The position numbers were made by a program, and so were the translations under genes. Of a stretch of 10,796 nucleotides of DNA, positions 7,001 to 10,796 are shown in pieces. This stretch comes from Cloacimonetes bacterium UBA4175 (GTDB lineage Bacteria > Cloacimonadota > Cloacimonadia > Cloacimonadales > Cloacimonadaceae): the NCBI GenBank assembly GCA_002379855.1, contig DFUX01000048.1:1-10796 (forward strand), given 5' to 3'. The notes beneath the pieces are model-generated. The model was not told the DNA's origin. It did not search any database and worked only from the letters and a program-made list of their open reading frames with translations. The stretch's first letter is position 1. Each line of letters opens with the position of its first letter.

Positions 7001-8570
7001 GAGTCCAATTGGCTGTGAAACTTGTGGGGCTGACATCGGTGGCGGCCAGTGCCGTTGGAGCCTGTGGGGTGGCTCCGCTGGTAACGCTTCCACTGCAGGA
7101 AACTGTTTTGTTCGCAGCACCCGAGGCGGACAGGGTGATGTTCCTGTTGAAGTATTCTCCAACGTTGAGACCAGCTTTCAAGCGTACATAGATTGTCGTG
7201 GCCGGAATGCTGGATTTTGTTGGCGAAAGCACGATCGAAGCGCCAAAGCCGCTGCCCGAAGAAGCCGATATTTCAAACTCAGCCGGAGCGGTCAAATTGA
7301 TGTCTGAATAGACATTCTGCCCGCTGACAGTGAAAGTTTGTTCCCCGGAAGGCCCCAATCCATACATATAGGTAAAGCCGGAGAGGGTGGCAGGGGAGAC
7401 TGTGATCCCGGGAGCTAAAACCGAGCCTCCGCAGACCACGTTTTGAGTATCGGCCCCCATGGTGGAGACGCTGATGTTTTCCCCCTGATAATCCTGGGCG
7501 GGCAAACCTGCTTTCAACCTCACATAAATGTTTGTAGCTGGCACTACTCCACCAACAGGAGCCAGGGTGATGGGATTGGCGGCCACAAACCCAGTCCCTT
7601 CCGAGGTGGATATCTCATAGTGTTCTGAAGGGGAGATGGTTATACTCTGGATCAAATCGGAGCCACTCACGCCGAAATGCTGCTGAGGCGAGGGGCCATT
7701 GTTGAGAATGTAGTAAAACCCCGACAGTTCAAGGGGTTGAACATTCAGGTAAGAGACGTGGTTGGGGGTAACCTGCACCGCGATATTGTCGAAGAAAGCT
7801 GTTTGATTGGCGCTGGTGGAGCCTTGCCAGTAAGCTCCCAGATAGCCCAAAGCGGTCGAAGTGTAGGTGCCGTCAACCACCGTCCCCTGAGAGACCAGGG
7901 TTCCGCTTTGGGGATCAGAAAAGCCGGATGTGCCGTCATTACGAAGAAACAGTTCCCAGGTATCGGTTTCCGGACTGTAGGTGACTTTGACGCTCAGGTA
8001 TTCATTCCCGAAATCAGTCAGTCCGCTGGTGTTGCTGGTGATGATGTTGGTAAAAGAAGTGATACCTGTGCTGTATCTTACCAGCCTGAGCGGGTCGGTG
8101 GAGCCTGACTGTCCCAAGGCAAGGGCGTAGCCCGTACCGTTGTTGTTAGCCGTTGTGGAAGTTCCTGCCAGGATGAACGCCACGCCGTAATTGCCGCTGC
8201 CAAAACCTGATGGATCGGTTCTTACCTGCCTGAGGTTCACATACCAGCTTATCTGGCCGTTGGTCGATTTCAAAGTCGGGTTGTAGGGAGAGGCAAAGCC
8301 GCCGGTGGGAGTGCTGGCAAAGACCCATCCCGCAGCGTTTGCTGCACCGCTGGCGTCGTTACTTAGTTCCAATTGGGCAGGGTCTGTATTGCGCCGGGCG
8401 CCCCAATCAACCCCAGAACGGGAAACAGAAAATGCGCTTGAACCAATCTGGCCGCCGGTGGTCCAGCTTGTATTCTGATGGGTGGAAAAATCGTCCGCAA
8501 AGACCGTGATTTGCGCGTAACAAAAAGCAGCGGTCAGCAGCAAGGTGAAGACAAATATGTGTTTCAACAT
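4011..8570 (-). CDS. Large secreted multidomain endonuclease I (EndA/Vvn-type) with LTD, Fn3 and Ig-like modules
   Basis: A 1519-residue exported protein. The signal peptide is MLKHIFVFTLLLTAAFCYA (1-19). Domains in order: concanavalin A/LamG-like beta-sandwich about 26-269; two related Ig-like repeats of about 100 residues, LSGF at 282-285 and 396-399; Fn3 from about 503, interrupted at about 539-708 by a lamin-tail domain (LFISEYVEGSSNNKYLEVFN) and resuming to about 768; a third Ig-like unit about 771-878; Fn3 about 880-1000; endonuclease I about 1005-1243; Fn3 about 1244-1333; a SwmB-like beta domain about 1341-1434; and an unassigned C-terminus. The nuclease core is intact: WNKEHTW (1078-1084) carries the Glu-His metal/general-base pair (E1081, H1082). 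DLHHLRP (1100-1106) is followed by VNSSKSN with N1112, which aligns by analogy with the metal-binding Asn of Vvn. Members cleave DNA/RNA non-specifically in the periplasm or outside the cell, so a role in scavenging extracellular nucleic acid is likely. There is no FlgD-like sorting tail, unlike the neighbour. The upstream in-frame extension to 8798 lacks coding character. The start at 8570 is fixed by the signal peptide and a GGAG site. Confidence 0.88.
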   Translation of the reverse strand: MLKHIFVFTLLLTAAFCYAQITVFADDFSTHQNTSWTTGGQIGSSAFSVSRSGVDWGARRNTDPAQLELSNDASGAANAAGWVFASTPTGGFASPYNPTLKSTNGQISWYVNLRQVRTDPSGFGSGNYGVAFILAGTSTTANNNGTGYALALGQSGSTDPLRLVRYSTGITSFTNIITSNTSGLTDFGNEYLSVKVTYSPETDTWELFLRNDGTSGFSDPQSGTLVSQGTVVDGTYTSTALGYLGAYWQGSTSANQTAFFDNIAVQVTPNHVSYLNVQPLELSGFYYILNNGPSPQQHFGVSGSDLIQSITISPSEHYEISTSEGTGFVAANPITLAPVGGVVPATNIYVRLKAGLPAQDYQGENISVSTMGADTQNVVCGGSVLAPGITVSPATLSGFTYMYGLGPSGEQTFTVSGQNVYSDINLTAPAEFEISASSGSGFGASIVLSPTKSSIPATTIYVRLKAGLNVGEYFNRNITLSASGAANKTVSCSGSVTSGATPQAPTALAATDVSPTSFTANWTPVDDATSYRLDVFTGSNIEDLFISEYVEGSSNNKYLEVFNGTDSSIDLSDYRLQTYYNGSTTPAGNVQLSGTIASGACVVYQNSAAQLTLPPGVTAIDNSSVNFNGNDAVALYKISTDSYVDIFGKIGEDPGNYWGTPPNITKDQTLVRKASVSTGITQNPASGFPTLTTEWDFYPVDTATYLGSHSCGRAISYVPGYQNLDVGNVSSYTVTGLAENTQYKYLVRAVNPYGTSANSNTIEVTTTSSTAPSIYVYGTLNPFSTSEGTPSAAQSYTLSSANLSQNVSIAIPAGFELSADGGNNYTTGAASVSPSFNGQVWVRLSGASSGTYSGSLAHSSTGATTVYLAVNGVVTSESINAPTIQAHSITGYPAYTSISLEWSTGNGAYRVVKINTSNSFTAPEDGSSPAANTFYTGSGEQVVYNGATEYLEGDPFNGCTVTNLTPNTVYWFRIYEYNGTGIDTRYLTTTASNNPKSISTTSSPGTGYYAGIYGYGTTIKGLLHDLLRTTHTTEYSYTAATTQLKYTDQDPNNPNNVIEIYTRWSIDADSYGGSASDWNKEHTWSKSHGGFGDNAPAGTDLHHLRPCDATVNSSKSNKDFDNGGTAVTDDSPPPGYTGATGCYQTYNTWEPRPEDKGDVARIIMYMAVRYEGTDTSYDLELVDHDYSDASQNLPYYGKLATLLQWHVADPPDAWEVRRNNRIAERQGNRNPFIDMPGYAARIWAPCPLFNTDIGTTSFTANWSVPITATRYYLQVATDSLFTNLVTAYSNLNVNLATSRSVTGLQAGGTYYYRLRSYFEDDYGMWSPYLQVVLDEPVTASAIITPSQTLEEINLAGSILTLTLSNATFTDATLLAANFILNNAPAGLSVASVSYVNASTARITLGFNGMDFDQNYPNFSVTVNSAELSVPYNVTSNAITIHAHVEGTATLALEGSNLKLTITPVPGAASYRIFGSTDPYGQYTDIGSEGVFDPVESNVWRIPLDHFTEPRHFFKVSAVL

Positions 8571-8575
8571 GTTAA

Positions 8576-8579
8576 CTCC
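8576..8579 (-). promoter_or_regulatory. Ribosome binding site fixing the nuclease start
   Basis: On the minus strand the sequence reads TGGAGTTAAC then ATG at 8570, placing GGAG five bases before the start codon. This site, together with the signal peptide that begins there, favours the start at 8570 over the longer open frame reaching 8798. Confidence 0.65.
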
Positions 8580-8612
8580 ATCAATTGCGAAAATAACGTG
8601 CATAAAAAACGA

Positions 8613-8645
8613 TTGCCGGGGCAAGGCCGGAACCTTCGGCGCCCC
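8613..8645 (-). promoter_or_regulatory. GC-rich imperfect hairpin in the leader of the nuclease gene
   Basis: GGGGC (8618-8622) pairs with GCCCC (8641-8645) and AAGG (8623-8626) pairs with CCTT (8633-8636), with a six-base loop and a four-base bulge. An overlapping palindrome, TTGCC-GG-GGCAA, lies at 8613-8624. If transcription of the nuclease gene starts upstream of 8645 (minus-strand sense), the structure would sit 43-75 bases before its ATG, where it could modulate translation or attenuate transcription. No T run follows it, so it is not a normal terminator. Confidence 0.3.
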
Positions 8646-8835
8646 AAACGCGCACAAAAGCGACGTGATACTTTTTTGAACCGGATTTCCCGTCAAGACA
8701 TAATAGCTACGGCAGGCTCCAATATCGATTTGCACAGCTTCCACTCCAGAAGCAAACTTGCATTGGGGAAAGGCGCAGAATGCCTTATCCACTGCCAAAA
8801 AACGCTTTGGATTTAAAGACGAACAAACTATTTGC

Positions 8836-8864
8836 TTGACAGCGAGGAATTAAATAAAATATTG
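8836..8864 (+). promoter_or_regulatory. Candidate promoter of the OmpA-like gene
   Basis: TTGACA at 8836-8841 is followed by a very AT-rich stretch. At 17-base spacing the -10 would be ATATTG (8859-8864), a weak match; TAAAAT at 8855-8860 is a better hexamer but only 13 bases away. A perfect TATAAT occurs farther down at 8876-8881, but it would give a leader of only a few bases and has no -35 box at normal spacing. The true -10 is therefore unresolved. Confidence 0.35.
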
Positions 8865-8875
8865 GTCAAAGACCA
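8863..8875. promoter_or_regulatory. Perfect 13-bp palindrome, possible operator
   Basis: TGGTC-AAA-GACCA is a perfect inverted repeat with 5-bp arms and a 3-bp centre. It lies between the TTGACA box and the ribosome-binding site of the OmpA-like gene and touches the candidate -10 region, where a bound repressor would block initiation. Short palindromes also arise by chance, and no second copy was found in the window. Confidence 0.25.
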
Positions 8876-8893
8876 TATAATAAGAGGTGTAAA

Positions 8894-10585
8894 ATGGGTA
8901 GAATTATACGTTATCTACTTATTGCTTTTGTATTGTTGGGTTTGTACCCGGCATTATTAGCTTTTGACAGTACGCTCACTTTCCAGGGTGGTACGGCTAT
9001 TCCCGAAAGTGATACAGACGGTGAACACAACTACAATTTCTCAGGCGGCGTGTCTTGGGAAGCATGGATGAAGGACTACATTTCCTTGGGTTTGAATCCC
9101 TACTTCGGCAATTTGAGAACCAAATCGCTGGACGATAACGGCCTGGGACGTGGTTTCAGATCATCGGTTGAAGGTGTGGACTTGTTCATGAAACTCCGTC
9201 CCACCAGATATTTGGCGCTGAACTTCAGCGATGAGGCGGTAATCAACAGGATTTCCCCCTTTGTGACGGCGGGATTTGGCGTTGCACACCATGGCAGCGA
9301 CATCTACAAATATACTCCCGCGCAGCAGCATGTTGGTACCCGGATCAATGATTATATGTTTGTGCTGCCGCATCTGTCGGCTGGCTTGAGTTTTTTGACC
9401 AAATGGGATTTCAACATCGACCTGGGCTTGAAATATGAGCATACAACCACTGACCGGATCGATGGCATCGAAAACCCCGATGGCATAATGGATGGTTATT
9501 ACCTGCCGTATATAGGCATTGGCATCAACTTCCGCGAAGTGAAAGATACCGACGGCGACGGAATCCCGGACAAGAGAGACAAAGACCCTTACAATCCGGA
9601 AGATTTTGACGGCTTTGAGGATGAAGACGGCGCTCCCGATCCCGATAACGACGGCGATGGCATTCCTGATGTCCGTGACGGCGCCCCCAATGATCCCGAA
9701 GATTTTGACGGATTCCAGGACAACGACGGCATTCCCGATCCTGATAACGATGGCGACGGCATTCCTGATGTCCGTGACGGCGCCCCCAATGATCCCGAAG
9801 ATTTTGACGGATTTGAGGATGAAGACGGCATTCCCGATCCTGATAATGACCAGGATGGAATCCCAGATGTCAGGGACAAGGCTCCCGGCACTGACGAGAC
9901 CGTAAGGCTGGGCATCGATACCAAGGAAACTTACAACAACTACCAGGATGAAGATGGAGTCCCCGACATCGCCCCGGAAGTAAAAGACAGCGATGGCGAC
10001 GGCATTCCTGACGACCGTGACGGCGCCCCCTATGATCCTGAAGATTTTGACGGCTTTGAGGATGAAGACGGCATACCCGATCCCGATAACGACCAGGATG
10101 GAATACCGGATGTCAGGGACAAGGCTCCCGGCACCGACGAAACTGTAAGGCAAGGCATCGACACCAAGGAAACCTACAACGATTTCGAAGACGAAGACGG
10201 GGTTCCGGATGTGGCGCCCAAGCCAGTGGAGGAGGCAGTCATGGAAGAAGACCTGAAGCTGCACGTAGTCCACTTTGAAGTTAACGAAGATGTCCTGACC
10301 AAAGAAGACAAAGAATTCCTGGGCAGAGTGGCGGCTTCCATGAAGAAGCTTCCCAAAACCCGTATCCTGATTCAAGGCCACACCGATAATACCGGCGGCG
10401 ACGCGATCAACGTTCCCCTGTCCCTCAACCGCGCCAAAGTGGTGAAGGAATACCTTGTGAGCCTGGGTATTGCCGCGGATCGCATGGAGGTAAAGGGATT
10501 CAGCTCCGAAAAACCGATTGACACCAACGACACACCGGAAGGAAGAGCGAAGAACCGCAGAGCCGACATGGTCATAATCAAATAA
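8894..10585 (+). CDS. Outer-membrane beta-barrel protein with TSP3 calcium-binding repeats and OmpA peptidoglycan-binding domain
   Basis: This 563-residue protein opens with a signal peptide (MGRIIRYLLIAFVLLGLYPALLA). Residues about 24-213 alternate polar and hydrophobic stretches with glycines, ending PYIGIGINF, as expected for an eight-stranded OmpA-type barrel in the outer membrane. Residues about 218-450 are extremely Asp-rich thrombospondin type 3 repeats (DTDGDGIPD, DNDGDGIPDVRD and variants), which bind calcium and form a stiff periplasmic linker. Residues 456-563 form the OmpA C-terminal domain: GHTDNTGG (495-502) with D498 and NRAKVV with R513. Their 15-residue spacing matches the diaminopimelate-binding Asp/Arg pair of E. 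coli OmpA (D271/R286). The likely job is anchoring the outer membrane to peptidoglycan. The start is supported by AAGAGGTG at 8882-8889. The gene is monocistronic: an intrinsic terminator follows 23 bases after the stop. The family is OmpF/OmpA-like; the exact gene name is not assigned. Confidence 0.9.
   Translation: MGRIIRYLLIAFVLLGLYPALLAFDSTLTFQGGTAIPESDTDGEHNYNFSGGVSWEAWMKDYISLGLNPYFGNLRTKSLDDNGLGRGFRSSVEGVDLFMKLRPTRYLALNFSDEAVINRISPFVTAGFGVAHHGSDIYKYTPAQQHVGTRINDYMFVLPHLSAGLSFLTKWDFNIDLGLKYEHTTTDRIDGIENPDGIMDGYYLPYIGIGINFREVKDTDGDGIPDKRDKDPYNPEDFDGFEDEDGAPDPDNDGDGIPDVRDGAPNDPEDFDGFQDNDGIPDPDNDGDGIPDVRDGAPNDPEDFDGFEDEDGIPDPDNDQDGIPDVRDKAPGTDETVRLGIDTKETYNNYQDEDGVPDIAPEVKDSDGDGIPDDRDGAPYDPEDFDGFEDEDGIPDPDNDQDGIPDVRDKAPGTDETVRQGIDTKETYNDFEDEDGVPDVAPKPVEEAVMEEDLKLHVVHFEVNEDVLTKEDKEFLGRVAASMKKLPKTRILIQGHTDNTGGDAINVPLSLNRAKVVKEYLVSLGIAADRMEVKGFSSEKPIDTNDTPEGRAKNRRADMVIIK
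9599..9895 (+). repeat. 99-bp tandem repeats encoding 33-residue TSP3 units
   Basis: Copies begin at 9599, 9698 and 9797 with GAAGATTTTGACGG. Copies one and two differ at about 11 of 99 positions, several of them synonymous. A 56-base segment is identical between 9659-9714 and 9758-9813. Each unit encodes EDFDGF-x-D-x-DG-x-PDPDND and a second DGIPDVRD calcium loop. The third copy diverges from about 9847 onward. High DNA identity suggests recent duplication or gene conversion. Confidence 0.85.
9797..10219 (+). repeat. Higher-order 180-bp duplication within the TSP3 region
   Basis: Blocks at 9797-9976 and 10040-10219 encode 60-residue segments that differ at only five residues (L to Q, NYQ to DFE, I to V). 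They are separated by 63 bp encoding EVKDSDGDGIPDDRDGAPYDP-like linker sequence. Both contain KAPGTDETVR and GIDTKETYN, a non-calcium insert unlike the plain TSP3 loops. The region thus grew in two steps: 33-residue units and a larger 81-residue (243-bp) period. Confidence 0.8.
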
Positions 10586-10607
10586 CCACAAACCAACAAC
10601 CATAGAT

Positions 10608-10637
10608 AAAAAGGACCTGTTCTCAGGTCCTTTTTTT
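10608..10637 (+). terminator. Rho-independent terminator of the OmpA-like gene
   Basis: AGGACCTG (10612-10619) pairs perfectly with CAGGTCCT (10624-10631) around a TTCT loop. The stem is followed by seven Ts (10631-10637) and flanked 5' by an A run that extends the stem. It begins 23 bases after the stop codon. The A/T symmetry means it could also work for minus-strand transcripts entering from the right. Confidence 0.93.
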
Positions 10638-10676
10638 ATGCGCGGAAAGGTGCTATGGCGAGTACCGTAAAAGTAC

Positions 10677-10699
10677 AGGCGGTCGCTGAACCGCCTTTT
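10677..10699 (+). terminator. Second hairpin with short T run
   Basis: AGGCGGT (10677-10683) pairs with ACCGCCT (10690-10696) around a CGCTGA loop and is followed by TTTTA. The 7-bp GC-rich stem is good but the T run is short, so it is a weak or backup terminator. A flanking GTAC (10662-10665) / GTAC (10673-10676) pair lies just upstream. Confidence 0.45.
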
Positions 10700-10752
10700 A
10701 TCACCCTTTCACGACCTTTTTCAAAAGACAGGATCACGGGTCATACGGTTCA

Positions 10753-10792
10753 CGCAGATTTTCGCGGAGAAAAGGCGCAGATGAACGCGGAT
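10753..10792. repeat. Short phased CGCRGAK repeat at the right edge
   Basis: Four copies of a heptamer occur: CGCAGAT (10753-10759), CGCGGAG (10763-10769), CGCAGAT (10776-10782) and CGCGGAT (10786-10792), at spacings of 10, 13 and 10 bases. It resembles the 'CGCAGATnnnCGCAGAT' intergenic repeats I recall from several environmental bacterial genomes. The element runs up to the window edge and is probably incomplete. No ORF crosses it convincingly. Confidence 0.5.
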
Positions 10793-10796
10793 TGGG

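Larger units (their letters stand above)
8571..8893. other. Divergent intergenic region between nuclease and OmpA-like genes
   Basis: This 323-bp gap must carry the promoters of both divergent genes. The OmpA side has a TTGACA candidate, a palindrome and an AAGAGGTG ribosome-binding site (8882-8889). The nuclease side has a GC-rich imperfect hairpin within its likely leader and a minus-strand TTGACG at about 8691-8696, but no convincing -10 box at proper spacing. Open frames crossing the region in both directions lack protein-like composition and are not called. Confidence 0.55.

Noticed and set aside
6741..7307. 188-residue plus-strand frame inside the nuclease gene
   Set aside because: Fully antisense to well-supported Fn3/LTD/Ig-like coding sequence, with no recognisable domain.
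8571..8798. 76-residue N-terminal extension of the nuclease frame
   Set aside because: The extension lacks export or domain features. The signal peptide and GGAG site mark the start at 8570.
8478..8816. 112-residue plus-strand frame across the nuclease N-terminus and intergenic region
   Set aside because: Mostly antisense to the nuclease start, basic low-complexity product, no ribosome-binding site; treated as a chance frame.
8876..8881. Perfect TATAAT as the OmpA-like gene's -10 box
   Set aside because: It would start transcription about 6 bases from the ATG, excluding the good AAGAGGTG ribosome-binding site from the mRNA, and it lacks a -35 box at 16-18 bases.
9599..10219. CRISPR array
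   Set aside because: The repeats are in-frame coding TSP3 units without unique spacers; no cas genes are present.
9161..10603. 480-codon open frame antisense to the OmpA-like gene
   Set aside because: It lies opposite a clearly real gene. Its repetitive Val/Ile/Gly-rich product is the mirror of the Asp-rich repeats, which lack antisense stop codons in that frame. No ribosome-binding site or family similarity was seen.

Overview
The window (about 10.8 kb, moderate GC) most resembles a member of Candidatus Cloacimonadota or a related FCB-superphylum lineage. This is a judgement from protein style, not from a search. Two things point that way. One is a secreted beta-helix protein ending in an NYPNPFNP-type FlgD-like/Por-type tail. 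The other is a very large secreted endonuclease I decorated with Fn3, lamin-tail and Ig-like modules, next to an OmpA protein with thrombospondin type 3 repeats. No tRNA, rRNA, CRISPR array, insertion sequence or phage gene was seen.

Layout: (1) positions 2-58 may be the tail of an upstream gene, followed by a mostly featureless spacer with a possible promoter. (2) 318-1421 (+) encodes a divergent ECF-like sigma-70 family protein with a roughly 140-residue C-terminal extension of unknown function. (3) 1534-3918 (+) encodes a secreted right-handed beta-helix protein with its own good-looking promoter. (4) 4011-8570 (-), convergent with the previous gene, encodes a 1519-residue secreted multidomain nuclease. 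(5) 8571-8893 is a divergent intergenic region with a GC-rich imperfect hairpin, a promoter candidate and a small perfect palindrome. (6) 8894-10585 (+) encodes an outer-membrane beta-barrel/TSP3/OmpA protein with tandem 99-bp DNA repeats, closed by a textbook intrinsic terminator. (7) The right edge holds a second hairpin and a short 10-bp-phased repeat that looks like a dispersed intergenic element.

The three large genes all encode envelope or secreted products: a surface beta-helix, an extracellular nuclease and a peptidoglycan-anchored barrel. The sigma-like gene lies immediately upstream of the beta-helix gene on the same strand. It could control it or other surface genes, but nothing in the sequence proves this. 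The genes do not form one obvious pathway. The region reads as a cell-surface/secretome neighbourhood rather than a defence or mobile island. The least explained parts are the sigma-like protein's C-terminal domain, the lamin-tail domain nested inside an Fn3 domain, and the uncharacterised C-terminus of the nuclease.
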